From NCBI GenBank assembly GCA_026224775.1, contig JAMFRP010000032.1, forward strand, positions 1 to 64,000: a stretch of 64,000 nt of DNA. The letters run 5' to 3'. The position numbers were made by a program, and so were the translations under genes. The stretch comes from Bacteroidota bacterium (GTDB lineage: Bacteria > Bacteroidota > Bacteroidia > Sphingobacteriales > Sphingobacteriaceae). Positions within the stretch are counted from its first letter, which is position 1. Each line of letters begins with the position of its first letter. Positions 16,801 through 26,527 of this stretch are shown piece by piece. Under the pieces are notes generated by a model. It ran no database searches, was not told where the DNA came from, and saw only the letters and a list, made by a program, of their open reading frames with translations.

Positions 16801-18106
16801 TAAACTGCCGCTAACTATATTTTGGTTCAGGCGTGATTTGCGGTTGGATGATAATGCAGGTTTATATCACGCTTTAAAAAATGATAACCCCGTATTGCCG
16901 ATTTTTATCTTCGACAAAGAAATACTGGATAAGCTGGAAGATAAGGATGATGCGCGGGTTACGTTTATTTATAATGCCATAGAAAATATTAATACGGAAC
17001 TTAAAAAGCATGGCAGCAGTTTACTGGTTTTATATGATAAGCCTGACCATGTTTGGGCTAAACTGCTAAAGGATTATGCAATTGCTTCGGTGTATACCAA
17101 CCATGACTATGAGCCCTATGCAAAAAAACGCGATGACGAGGTTGCCCTGCTATTAAAGAAACATAGCATCCAGTTTAAAACTTACAAAGATCAAGTTGTT
17201 TTTGATCGCGCTGAGGTTTTAAAAAATGATGGTAAACCTTATACTGTTTATACTCCTTACATGCGTAAATGGTATGCGGCACTTAGCCCATTCTACCTAA
17301 AAGCTTATCCGACAAAAAAATATTTCAAAAACTTGTTTAAAACGAATGGCTTTAAAATACCGTCGTTAAAAGATATGGGCTTTGAAAAAAGTGCCATGAA
17401 CTTTCCCGGTGAAAACTATGAAGCTGTGATAAAGGATTATGCCGAAAAGCGTGATTTTCCCGGAATCAATGGTACGTCGCACATTGGTTTACACTTAAGA
17501 TTCGGCACTGTAAGTATACGGGAACTGGCCAGCACAGCTAATGGCTACAAGGAAAAAAACTGGCTGAACGAATTAATATGGCGCGAGTTTTATATGATGA
17601 TCTTAGATCATTTTCCTCATACTATGAATCATGCTTTCAGGCCGGAATATGATAATATTAAATGGATAAATGATGAAGCTGAGTTTAAAGCCTGGTGCGA
17701 AGGCGAAACTGGCTTTCCGCTGGTTGATGCAGGTATGCGCGAACTTAATGCAACAGGCTACATGCATAACCGTGTACGCATGGTAGTTGCCAGTTTTTTA
17801 ACCAAAGATCTGTTAATAGACTGGCGTTGGGGTGAGCACTATTTTGCCCGCAAACTACTGGATTATGAAATGGCAAGCAATGTTGGCGGTTGGCAATGGT
17901 CGGCGGGCAGCGGTACTGATGCAGCGCCATACTTCCGGATTTTTAATCCTGACTCTCAACTTAAAAAATTCGATCCGCAATTTGTCTACATAAAAAAATG
18001 GGTTCCGGAGTATGCTGACTTTAGCAAATATCCAAAACCCATTGTTGATCACGCTTTTGCACGTGAGCGTTGTTTAAAAGCTTTTAAAGCTGCACTAGCC
18101 CGGTAA
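16793..18106 (+). CDS. phrB: Deoxyribodipyrimidine photolyase, class I CPD type
   Basis: 437-residue FAD photolyase that uses blue light to split cyclobutane pyrimidine dimers. N-terminal antenna domain: TIFWFRRDLRLDDNAGLYHA. FAD/DNA-binding domain: LNELIWREFYMMIL, FPLVDAGMRELNATGYMHNR, VASFLTKDLLIDWRWGE, LLDYEMASNVGGWQWSAGSG and APYFRIFNP, all typical of class I CPD photolyases. Length is slightly under E. coli PhrB (472). The start overlaps the epimerase stop. Its stop is 1 base from the convergent FKBP gene stop. Confidence 0.95.
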   Translation: MDNKLPLTIFWFRRDLRLDDNAGLYHALKNDNPVLPIFIFDKEILDKLEDKDDARVTFIYNAIENINTELKKHGSSLLVLYDKPDHVWAKLLKDYAIASVYTNHDYEPYAKKRDDEVALLLKKHSIQFKTYKDQVVFDRAEVLKNDGKPYTVYTPYMRKWYAALSPFYLKAYPTKKYFKNLFKTNGFKIPSLKDMGFEKSAMNFPGENYEAVIKDYAEKRDFPGINGTSHIGLHLRFGTVSIRELASTANGYKEKNWLNELIWREFYMMILDHFPHTMNHAFRPEYDNIKWINDEAEFKAWCEGETGFPLVDAGMRELNATGYMHNRVRMVVASFLTKDLLIDWRWGEHYFARKLLDYEMASNVGGWQWSAGSGTDAAPYFRIFNPDSQLKKFDPQFVYIKKWVPEYADFSKYPKPIVDHAFARERCLKAFKAALAR

Positions 18107-18107
18107 A

Positions 18108-19055
18108 CTATGGACTAACGTCCACTATTGTAAATTCAAATCTTAAACAAGCATTGGCCGGGAAGCCCGATTGGGTTGATAGTCCGTAAGCCTGTCCCGA
18201 TGGTATTATCATTGAAATTACTGTTCCTTTTACCGCATGCTTTTCTAACATACGTGTTACACCCGGTACCAGGTCGGGTACATCAAGTGATACACTGTCA
18301 ACACCTGCAGTTTGGTTTTCGGCATCTATTACAGTTCCATTAAGGATTCTTAAGTTATAAGTAGTCTGAATAGTGGTATTATCTGTTATTGGATCTGTGC
18401 CGCTGCCTGCAGTTTGTATCCTGTAGTATACCCCGCCATCGTTTGTGTAAAGGCTGGTTAAATTCTGGGCTGCAAGGTAATTTTTAATTACCTCATCGTC
18501 GTACTTCGCTTGTGCTACGGTATCCGGTTGTTTATCAATTATATGTACATAATAATCAAGGCATTGGTTACCTGCTATGTGGCTGCCCGCAACGGTTATA
18601 CTTCCAGAGCCATATCCATTAACACCATAAGCCAGATAAGATGGTATTAATACACGCATACTGCCGCCACTGTATTTTAAATCATTAATTATAGCAATTT
18701 CAAGCCCGGCAGGAAAAGCAACATTGGTAAGATGCCCTATATAACCCAAATATTGATTTAGGATAGTATCAGAGCTAATATATTTACCATCAAAGCTGCG
18801 CAGTGTATATACAAATGACACTTCATCGCTATAAGTTAAAGGGGTGCCTGAACCTGGTAATATAATTTTATAATAAATACCTGATGTATCACCCCCTACA
18901 GTATCTTGGTGCATGCCTGTTATGCCATTAGCCTTAATGTAGTTTAGTATTTGGGTTTGGTCATATTGTACAATATTGGGTTCCGTGCCGGTTTTTCGGC
19001 ATGATACAAACCCAATAGTTGAAAGTAGTAAAAGGGTAAAAATTGTTTGTTTCAT
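18108..19055 (-). CDS. FKBP-type peptidyl-prolyl isomerase lipoprotein, two domains
   Basis: 315 residues. The SpII signal ends at IGFVSC (lipidated Cys19), so it is a periplasm-facing lipoprotein. Two FKBP-like domains are visible: the first with SDEVSFVYTLR...GLEIAIINDLKYSG...VLIPSYLAYGVNGYG, the second with TTIQTTYNLRILNGTVIDA...VPGVTRMLEKHAVKG...MIIPSGQAYGLS. They probably assist folding of exported proteins. It follows a one-domain paralog 4 bases upstream, forming an operon. Confidence 0.88.
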   Translation of the reverse strand: MKQTIFTLLLLSTIGFVSCRKTGTEPNIVQYDQTQILNYIKANGITGMHQDTVGGDTSGIYYKIILPGSGTPLTYSDEVSFVYTLRSFDGKYISSDTILNQYLGYIGHLTNVAFPAGLEIAIINDLKYSGGSMRVLIPSYLAYGVNGYGSGSITVAGSHIAGNQCLDYYVHIIDKQPDTVAQAKYDDEVIKNYLAAQNLTSLYTNDGGVYYRIQTAGSGTDPITDNTTIQTTYNLRILNGTVIDAENQTAGVDSVSLDVPDLVPGVTRMLEKHAVKGTVISMIIPSGQAYGLSTQSGFPANACLRFEFTIVDVSP

Positions 19056-19059
19056 TTAA

Positions 19060-19578
19060 TTAATTAGTTACACTATAAATTCGTATCGAAAAATCAAGAA
19101 TTGCATTCGCGGGCAGTCCCAGGTCGTTTTGTATATAAGGCCCGTATGCATATCTTGATGGTATAAGTAAACGGATCTCGCCACCTGCAGTACCCATTGG
19201 AATACCTAATTGCCAGCCTAAAATTACACTTGACAATGTATAAGATGGATGAAAATTGTTAGTCTCATAAAATTGGGTTTCCGTAAGGCTCTTGGTAATA
19301 TATCTTCCTGTGTCACCAACAGTTACTTGTGTTGATGTTGTGAAAAGCGTATTAGCTGATCCTGTATCAATTACCATATAATAAACACCAATTGTGTCAT
19401 TGTTTTGTACATGCTTAAATTTGCCTTCTAAACCACTACTCCTGATGTAAGCGCTTACCAGCGAATCATCAATTTTTTTTTGTGCAGCATACTGCTCAGG
19501 CCCGTATATTGAAGATTTAGTACAGGCAACAGTACAGCAAACATAAAAAAGCGCAATAATTAACAGTATCCTGTTCAT
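19060..19578 (-). CDS. FKBP-type peptidyl-prolyl isomerase lipoprotein, one domain
   Basis: 172 residues with a lipoprotein signal (MNRILLIIALFYVCCTVAC, lipobox CTVAC). The single FKBP-like domain has VILGWQLGIPMGTAGGEIRL and LIPSRYAYGPYIQNDLGLPA, close to the loop LIPSxxAYG of the two-domain paralog just downstream. It is short and partly divergent in the active-site Asp/Phe positions, so catalysis is not certain. It heads a two-gene unit on the minus strand. Confidence 0.82.
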   Translation of the reverse strand: MNRILLIIALFYVCCTVACTKSSIYGPEQYAAQKKIDDSLVSAYIRSSGLEGKFKHVQNNDTIGVYYMVIDTGSANTLFTTSTQVTVGDTGRYITKSLTETQFYETNNFHPSYTLSSVILGWQLGIPMGTAGGEIRLLIPSRYAYGPYIQNDLGLPANAILDFSIRIYSVTN

Positions 19579-19707
19579 TTAATTTCAAAAGGCAAATTTA
19601 TTCTTTTATAATTCAAAAACGGCAGGTTAACATTTTTTAACACTATTATTCTGATTTAACCGTACAAACAGTGAATTATTGTGATGAGAAAGCTTTTTTA
19701 CAAGCAT

Positions 19708-20151
19708 TTACGGCTTATAATTTATAGTCAGCTGGTTTATCTTTTCAAGCATATTTATCAAATACTGCTTATCGGCCTCATTAATGTGATCATTCAGGTA
19801 GTTGTTAAACTGTTTAACAACACCCCGGGCAAGGTGTCGCTTCTCTTTACCCAGTTCTGTTAGATAAATTTTAACAGATCGCTTGTCACCCGGGTTTGAT
19901 CCCCGATAAATAAGCCCTGTTTTTTCCAGCTGGTTAAGCATGCGTGATAAACTAGTTGATTTAAGCCCCAGCAAGGCAGCCGCTTTTGATACAGTAGTGC
20001 CTTCCTGCTCATCAATATTGATCAATAAATATCCTATTGATTGCGTAATACCAAATTCTGTTACCAATTGGTTATACCTGTTTGCAACAGTTTGCCATAC
20101 TATCTTCAAAAAATAGTCAATGGTTTCCTGGCTTTTTACATTGTTACGCAT
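19708..20151 (-). CDS. MarR-family transcriptional regulator
   Basis: 147-residue dimeric winged-helix regulator. The recognition helix and wing are visible in AALLGLKSTSLSRMLNQLEK and GLIYRGSNPGDKRSVKIYLT (the conserved D-R wing). It lies between ggt (same strand, 37 bases upstream) and the FKBP pair, so it may belong to a ggt-marR unit. The effector is unknown. Confidence 0.9.
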   Translation of the reverse strand: MRNNVKSQETIDYFLKIVWQTVANRYNQLVTEFGITQSIGYLLINIDEQEGTTVSKAAALLGLKSTSLSRMLNQLEKTGLIYRGSNPGDKRSVKIYLTELGKEKRHLARGVVKQFNNYLNDHINEADKQYLINMLEKINQLTINYKP

Positions 20152-20188
20152 ATCTCACAAACATAAGTAATTTTCGGCTTCGTAAAAT

Positions 20189-21904
20189 TTACCACCCTAG
20201 TTTGGTGTCATCCCCACGTGGGTCGGCACCTCCTTCATAGTAACCCCATTTTGTCTTCAAAATTGCATCAACACGGCCTATTGGTTTATGATCCACAATT
20301 TTGTAACCTTTCTTTTGCAATTTTTGGCGGGTGATGCTATCTATTGCTCCTGCTTCAACATCTACTTCATCCGGCAGCCATTGGCTATGGAAACGTTTTG
20401 CGGCAACGGCTTGTTGCATATCCATATTAAATTCAATCGTGTTTAATATGGTTTGAAATACAGAGGTAATAATTGTTGACCCTCCCGGTGTACCTACCAC
20501 CATAAAAAGTTTACCATCCCTTTCAACAATAGTTGGTGTCATGGATGATAGCATGCGTTTGCCGGGCTGTATGCTATTAGCTTTGCCACCAACCAAGCCG
20601 TACATATTCGGAACGCCGGGCTTTTCGCTAAAATCATCCATCTCGTTATTTAGTAAAAAGCCTGCGCCTTTAACAAATATTTTCGATCCGAATGAGTCAT
20701 TAAGTGTAGTGGTGATGGATACCGCATTCCCATCACGATCAACAACGCAATAATGCGTGGTCTGATTGCTTTCATAACCTATAAAAGTTCCCGGCTGTAT
20801 TGCTGTGCTTGGTGTGGCCGCGTTCCAATTAAAGTTTTGCATGCGCTGCGCGATGTAGGCAGGGTTTAACAAACTGTCAACAGGTACTTTATAAAAGTCA
20901 GGATCACCTAAGTATTTTGAACGGTCAGCATAAACGCGGCGCTCTGCCTCAACCATTAATTGTACGGTTGAATCCTGGTTATAGCCCCATCGTTGTAAAG
21001 GATATTTCTCAACTGATTTCAACAGTTGGACTAAGGCAATACCACCGCTTGATGGGGGAGGCATGGTAATAATAGTATAATTTTTATACTTACCGATGAT
21101 AGGTTTTCGCCAAACAGCATGATAATTTTTAAGATCAGCTTTGGTAATGATGCCTTCTCCGTCTTTCATTTCGGTTACCATTTCATCGGCAACTTCACCC
21201 TCGTAAAACCCTGCGCGGCCTTTATCGCGAATGAGTTGTAGCGTTTTAGCCAGGTCACTCTGTACTAATAAATCACCTTCTTTCCACGGTGTATCTTTTA
21301 GCATATAAGCTTTGCCGGGATTCAACCTTTTAAATATCCCCTGTGATTCATTTAATCCCGCGGCAAGTTTAGCTGTAACTTTAAACCCACCGGCAGCCAA
21401 ATCAATTGCGGGTTGAACCAAGTCGGCCCATTTTAATTTGCCATACTTATTATGTGCCTCAATCATCCCATCAACAGAACCCGGTACACCTGATGCCTTA
21501 TGGGTATATAAACTCATATCGGGTATTGGATTACCAGCCGAATCAAGGTACATATTAGTTGTTGCGGCAGCGGGGGCTTTTTCTCTGAAATCAAGTGTAT
21601 TGCTTTGGCCATCGGCAGCACGGTACATCATAAATCCGCCGCCACCTATATTGCCAGCCTGGGGTAATGTTACCGCAAGCGCAAATTGTACGGCTATTGC
21701 AGCATCAATCGCATTTCCGCCCTTTTGCAGGATAGCTAGTCCAATCTTTGATGCATCAGGATAAGCGCAGACAACCATGCCGTTAGTATATTCCTTACCA
21801 CTGGTGTCATTTAAAGCACCCTGTACGCAACTGTGTAAAGTAGGGATGACAAGTAAAAATGAGAGCACATAACATGCTTTTTTTATTATGATGGAATTTC
21901 GCAT
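20189..21904 (-). CDS. ggt: Gamma-glutamyltransferase (glutathione hydrolase), lipoprotein
   Basis: 571-residue N-terminal-nucleophile hydrolase that cleaves gamma-glutamyl bonds of glutathione and related compounds in the periplasm. The SpII signal ends at PTLHSC (Cys26). Large-subunit motifs include NIGGGGFMMYR. The self-cleavage site is QTTHYCVVD, with the catalytic Thr near residue 382. The small subunit has DSFGSK, GFLLNNEMDDF and GTPGGSTIITSV. All expected motifs are present. It is on the same strand as the downstream marR gene. Confidence 0.95.
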   Translation of the reverse strand: MRNSIIIKKACYVLSFLLVIPTLHSCVQGALNDTSGKEYTNGMVVCAYPDASKIGLAILQKGGNAIDAAIAVQFALAVTLPQAGNIGGGGFMMYRAADGQSNTLDFREKAPAAATTNMYLDSAGNPIPDMSLYTHKASGVPGSVDGMIEAHNKYGKLKWADLVQPAIDLAAGGFKVTAKLAAGLNESQGIFKRLNPGKAYMLKDTPWKEGDLLVQSDLAKTLQLIRDKGRAGFYEGEVADEMVTEMKDGEGIITKADLKNYHAVWRKPIIGKYKNYTIITMPPPSSGGIALVQLLKSVEKYPLQRWGYNQDSTVQLMVEAERRVYADRSKYLGDPDFYKVPVDSLLNPAYIAQRMQNFNWNAATPSTAIQPGTFIGYESNQTTHYCVVDRDGNAVSITTTLNDSFGSKIFVKGAGFLLNNEMDDFSEKPGVPNMYGLVGGKANSIQPGKRMLSSMTPTIVERDGKLFMVVGTPGGSTIITSVFQTILNTIEFNMDMQQAVAAKRFHSQWLPDEVDVEAGAIDSITRQKLQKKGYKIVDHKPIGRVDAILKTKWGYYEGGADPRGDDTKLGW

Positions 21905-22120
21905 TTAATTATAATATGGTTAAAATATCCGCAATGCTTTGCCGGGATAACCGCACTAATTTAGTTTATTTTGATGCATTGTACTGTTAAAAACAGAATT
22001 GTTTTTTATTGACACACAGCTAGTTTGCCGGTTGTAATATTTATTTTTTAGATAACAAAGCCATAAAACTTAATTTTGGCCGTTTACTGATTGTAACATT
22101 TATACTCACAAAACTACCTA

Positions 22121-22639
22121 TTGATGAAAAAAGTACTAATAACATTGTTTATTTCAGCTTCCTTTTTGCTAATGACTAACAGGTCGCAGGCACAGGATTC
22201 GCAAACGCAGGGCGGACAGGATTATAAAACTGCTGTAGGATTAAAATTTGGCCCATTTGAAAGCGGGGTAAGCATTAAATACTTTCCTACCAGTGATATA
22301 TCTTATGAAGGTATAATCGGCTTTAAAAATCACGGACTTGTTTTAACCGGCTTATATGAATTAAACCAGGAGGCCTTTAATGTGCCTGCGTTAAAATTTT
22401 ACTATGGATTCGGCGCCCATATCGGTTCTGTGGGCAAAGGTGAAATTGACAACTTTAACGGAAGTGAATATTATAACAACAACCATATCTTATTAGGAGC
22501 AGATGGAGTTATTGGTCTTGAATATACTCTTCCGCAAGCACCTATAGCCATAAGCCTTGATCTTGATCCAAGAATAGAGCTGGCCAGCGGCCCATACTTT
22601 GACCTTGCTCCCGGTATAGGATTGAAATATACCTTTTAG
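22121..22639 (+). CDS. Small outer-membrane beta-barrel protein, function unknown
   Basis: 172 residues with a signal peptide (MMKKVLITLFISASFLLMTNRSQA, cleaved near QDSQ) and a barrel-like remainder ending in GLKYTF, with a terminal Phe as in outer-membrane proteins. Eight strands are plausible. A promoter -7 element TAATTTTG lies at 22071-22078 (Bacteroidota TAnnTTTG). It stands alone, convergent with the subtilase, with which it shares a terminator. No specific function is recognised. Confidence 0.78.
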   Translation: MMKKVLITLFISASFLLMTNRSQAQDSQTQGGQDYKTAVGLKFGPFESGVSIKYFPTSDISYEGIIGFKNHGLVLTGLYELNQEAFNVPALKFYYGFGAHIGSVGKGEIDNFNGSEYYNNNHILLGADGVIGLEYTLPQAPIAISLDLDPRIELASGPYFDLAPGIGLKYTF

Positions 22640-22650
22640 CAAATACTTAA

Positions 22651-22684
22651 AAAGATCGTTATCTAACAATAACGATCTTTTTTG
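22651..22684. terminator. Bidirectional hairpin shared by OMP gene and subtilase
   Basis: AAAGATCGTTAT (22651-22662) pairs exactly with ATAACGATCTTT (22669-22680), with a 6-base loop, A-tract left and T-tract right. The last codons and stop of the subtilase (ends 22659) lie inside the stem. Confidence 0.85.
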
Positions 22685-25600
22685 TATAAACTTTAGTGCC
22701 CAACGTCAGCTTTAATATATATGCGCCGGGAGCTTGGTTGCTTACATTTAATACGGTGCTAAAATTACCCGCGGTTATATTTTGTTTGCCAGTATACACA
22801 ATCCTGCCTATGCTGCTTATCAGGCTAAGTGTCATGTCAGTATTGGTTGGCGCATCAAATAGTACGTTTAAAATAGTATTCGCCGGTACGGGGTATACTG
22901 TTAAGCCTACACCATTATCGGTTAAAGTGGATGGGGAAATATATACATAAGTAGAAGATGTATCTGAACAACCCGTGCTTGAGGTAACCCGGACTTTATA
23001 ACTGCCATTAACTGTTGGCGAGTAGGTTTGGTTGGTAGCGTTATTTATAATGGTGCCATTTAAGTACCATTGGTTGCCTGATGCAAAATTAGAGCTTAGT
23101 ACTGTGCCATTGCCCGTAATAGTTGGCCTAACCAGGGTTGCCGACTGTCTTCCATCGGATGTACAACCCACGCTTGTTACTTTTAAGTTATAAAAATAGT
23201 AGTAGTAAGTAGCCGGATTAGTACCTGTACCTGTTGCGGTGTTGCTTGTTATCGTAAATACGCTATCGGCAGAGAATGGATAGCCGCTTACACCTGCATT
23301 ATTACGGTAAATGGTAACATTCGCGTCATAGGCAACATTTATTGAATAATCTCCTGCTGCGGGTATCTGTAAATTTAAATTATATATTTTGCCAGTATCG
23401 CTAGGATCATCATCCTGTGCGCCGGGTTGAGGGTTAGTAGTTGTTGCTGCAGCGTTAATGGTTGTGCTTGACAATGTTTCGCCGCCTGCATTAGTTACCG
23501 AAAAAGTTATACTACCTGGGTAGCCAATGTATAAACGCACGCTTTGTAACATTACCGGCGCATTGGCATGTACGAGTACTGATGGGCCAAATTGATTATA
23601 TCCGCCACCTGTAAAAACCTCCTTAGTAGCGGGGCCAACTGTACCGCTAAAATCATTAAGGCCTGCGTACACTGTTTTGTTTGCCGGGATTTGTGTTGTT
23701 GTTGCAGGCGATCCTATAGCAATAGGTGCTGTATCGGTAGTGTTATTATACCAGAATATTGTTCCATCGCCGGTGCCGGTAAATGAATATTTACTGCTTT
23801 CAATGCAATAGTTAACATTTAGGCTGCTTATGGTAGGGGCTGGGTTTATGGTGATTTTTGAACTCGCCGTATCATTACTGGTTATTACATCATTAGGGAG
23901 GCTGGTTATAGCTGTTATGGTATATGTTGCCCCAGCTGTTGCATTAAAAGTTGAATTTAACGTAAAATTAGCTTCAGCTAGCGGCGATAGGGTGCCGATA
24001 TAAGTTTCATTAAAGGTGGTAATCGTATTGTTAGGTGCTTTTACGATAACCGTTACAGGAATATTGCTGATGGATGCAGAACCATAATTTTTTAGTGTAA
24101 CCATAATAGGAGTAGGGCCTGAGCAAGCACCGGCTGTATCCGGACTGGCGATTGCCACTGCGCCTGCATCTGTGGTTGATTTGATAAATTCAACACGGTA
24201 ATCCTGTGTTTCGCCTTTTGCATAAGAGCCGCATGCCTGTACTGCTGATGTATCACTGGTTTCTGTTAATACTACGCGCATTAAACTGTAATTGCCGGGT
24301 ATAACAGTGATGGGAACCGTAACGTTAGTGGTGTAAGTTCCTGTGCCGTTAATAACATTTGTGGTTGCTACCAGTTCGCCGGGACCATTGAAGGTGCCAT
24401 CGCCATTCCAATCAATATATACTTTAGCAACTTTATTAAAGTTATTACCACAAGTACCTAGTGTAAGGCTTAATGGATAAGTTTTTCCTGCTATCAGTGA
24501 ATCTGTAAGGTTTGTATAATCAGAATAAGTAGTGCAGCCAGCTGGCGGAGTATTATTTATGTTTGATAGTGTTACGTTGTTTATACGCGAATCGGCACTT
24601 GACGTTGGCCCCGACGTGCAATATGCCGATCCCCCTACACCAGTTGCTATTAGTGAATACGCCTGTCCGCCTGATTTTAGGGTGTTTTTGTGTGATACAG
24701 TGATCGTGTATTTTCTGCCGGGAATGGCACCTGCAATATAAACCTGTTCCACATTATCGCGAATATTGTCGCCTGTTTGTGCCGGGTTTGATGGATTCAA
24801 TGGATCTAATATCCATGGCATAAAGGTAGTCGTGCTGTCGCTGACCCTAACATCCAGGTCGTTTACCAATTTAATAGTGCGGTCATTTACTATACCATCT
24901 GCAGTTGCAGCACCTGCGGGATCTGTCCATGAAATAGTAGCTATCAGCGGTCCATCACCCGATGCTGTTACTGTAACTGTTTTTGTTTGCCCTTGGGATA
25001 AGGAATCTTCTTTGATTATGCTTTTTGTACCATTATCGATTAATGCCTGTGCCGCATTTTTGGTATTAAGTAAACCCCATCCATACATATAATCCGGTCC
25101 AACACTTCCAGCATCAACGGCAGTAGCGCATACCAGTCCTTTTAAGGTAGCGGCTCGCATAAACGCTCCTGAGTGTTTCTCGGCGTAATACTCCTGCAAT
25201 AAATATAAGGAGCCAGTTACATTGGGTGCCGACATGGATGTACCGCTTAACGTAATATAAGTTGTGGGTGACGCACTGCCGCATGATAGCACGTTTTCGC
25301 CCATACCCACTATATCGGGCTTAACCCTTCCATCGTCCGTTGGCCCGTAACTACTAAAGTAACTTGCAATAATAGCCGCACTGTTTGGTGGCCCGTATGG
25401 TAACTGGCCTACAGAGCCAACCGTTAAAATGTTTTTAGCGTTGCCAGTGGTGGCAATACCATCATAACCAAATTGACTGCTAATGTTGCTGGCAGCGGTA
25501 CGGGTTTTTGTTATCAAGGTCATGTTTGTTGCACTTGTGTAACCCTGATACGTTCCACCAATTGCCGGGCCGTTATAACCACGTGAATTTCCTGCGGATT

Positions 25601-26387
25601 CTACAATAAGGTAATATGGCGCATTATACTCTATCTGATCGAAGCTTACCGTACGGGCACTATATTGACCGAAAGCATAGTCGACACTGTCGCCAGGCAA
25701 GCCATACCATGTCCAGTTGCCATTATCATCCAGGTCCCATCCGGCAACATCACCATAGGAGTGGTTTGACAGTATTAATCCTGAGGCGGCTGCGCTTATG
25801 GTAGTAATATCATTATCAAAATCATAGGATTGCAGGGTAGTTGCATTAAAAGCCATCCCTTTGGCTGGGGCATAAACACCTTTGGCTATCATGGTGCCTG
25901 CAACATGTGTTGAGTGGTCTAATACCGCCTCAGTAGTATTAATGGTTATGGTTTTACCGGCAAATTCCTGATGAGAGGTATATACCGCGCCACCATCCCA
26001 AATTCCAAGTTTATTGGCTAAGAAACTGCTTGATCCTGATAAGTTGAGGCCTAATGATCCGCCGGGCTGAACGGCATTAGTTTGTGTTGTTGCAGCTGAT
26101 ATGATATTATCATAAGTTTTAAGGTAGATAGGGAAGCCCTTGCTGTTCAGTCCCTGTAATGATTTTACGCCACCATCTTTGGTTTTAGTCCGGATTTTCC
26201 AACCGTGAATGGCAGCTTGTGCCAAAGCTTGTTGATGGCTGCTGATATATAAGGCATTTTTTTGAATGGAGAGATCGTGAAGGGCTTTCTTTTTAGCATT
26301 AGTAACTAGCTGATGCTGGCCAAATGCATCACCAATAAAAATAAATAACAAAATACCAGTAATTATTGCCGAGTAGCATTTCCTCAT
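22659..26387 (-). CDS. Secreted S8 subtilisin-like protease with GEVED domain and T9SS sorting signal
   Basis: 1242 residues. The signal peptide is 1-23 (ends GDAFG). Subtilase domain: catalytic Asp131 in GIWDGG, His158 in DHSTHVAGT, Ser384 in SGTSMSAPN. A jelly-roll domain follows, with IRDNVEQVYI. The GEVED repeat region shows VYIDWNGDGTFNGPGELV, ending in ETQDYRVEF. CARDB/Ig-like repeats carry the middle. The last ~75 residues (VYPVPANTILNV to TKKIVIVR) are a type A C-terminal sorting domain of the type IX secretion system. It is therefore exported through the outer membrane to the surface or medium. It probably degrades extracellular protein. Confidence 0.95.
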   Translation of the reverse strand: MRKCYSAIITGILLFIFIGDAFGQHQLVTNAKKKALHDLSIQKNALYISSHQQALAQAAIHGWKIRTKTKDGGVKSLQGLNSKGFPIYLKTYDNIISAATTQTNAVQPGGSLGLNLSGSSSFLANKLGIWDGGAVYTSHQEFAGKTITINTTEAVLDHSTHVAGTMIAKGVYAPAKGMAFNATTLQSYDFDNDITTISAAASGLILSNHSYGDVAGWDLDDNGNWTWYGLPGDSVDYAFGQYSARTVSFDQIEYNAPYYLIVESAGNSRGYNGPAIGGTYQGYTSATNMTLITKTRTAASNISSQFGYDGIATTGNAKNILTVGSVGQLPYGPPNSAAIIASYFSSYGPTDDGRVKPDIVGMGENVLSCGSASPTTYITLSGTSMSAPNVTGSLYLLQEYYAEKHSGAFMRAATLKGLVCATAVDAGSVGPDYMYGWGLLNTKNAAQALIDNGTKSIIKEDSLSQGQTKTVTVTASGDGPLIATISWTDPAGAATADGIVNDRTIKLVNDLDVRVSDSTTTFMPWILDPLNPSNPAQTGDNIRDNVEQVYIAGAIPGRKYTITVSHKNTLKSGGQAYSLIATGVGGSAYCTSGPTSSADSRINNVTLSNINNTPPAGCTTYSDYTNLTDSLIAGKTYPLSLTLGTCGNNFNKVAKVYIDWNGDGTFNGPGELVATTNVINGTGTYTTNVTVPITVIPGNYSLMRVVLTETSDTSAVQACGSYAKGETQDYRVEFIKSTTDAGAVAIASPDTAGACSGPTPIMVTLKNYGSASISNIPVTVIVKAPNNTITTFNETYIGTLSPLAEANFTLNSTFNATAGATYTITAITSLPNDVITSNDTASSKITINPAPTISSLNVNYCIESSKYSFTGTGDGTIFWYNNTTDTAPIAIGSPATTTQIPANKTVYAGLNDFSGTVGPATKEVFTGGGYNQFGPSVLVHANAPVMLQSVRLYIGYPGSITFSVTNAGGETLSSTTINAAATTTNPQPGAQDDDPSDTGKIYNLNLQIPAAGDYSINVAYDANVTIYRNNAGVSGYPFSADSVFTITSNTATGTGTNPATYYYYFYNLKVTSVGCTSDGRQSATLVRPTITGNGTVLSSNFASGNQWYLNGTIINNATNQTYSPTVNGSYKVRVTSSTGCSDTSSTYVYISPSTLTDNGVGLTVYPVPANTILNVLFDAPTNTDMTLSLISSIGRIVYTGKQNITAGNFSTVLNVSNQAPGAYILKLTLGTKVYTKKIVIVR

Positions 26388-26527
26388 AAGCCCTGAAAAT
26401 AAATATTTTAACCTGTTAAGTTTAGTTTAACAAGTTTCTGTAATTTAAACGGGATTAGGAAATTTTTCAGATTGCAACGGGATTAGAATCGATGAAACCG
26501 CATTTTAACCCGACTAATAGCGAAGCG

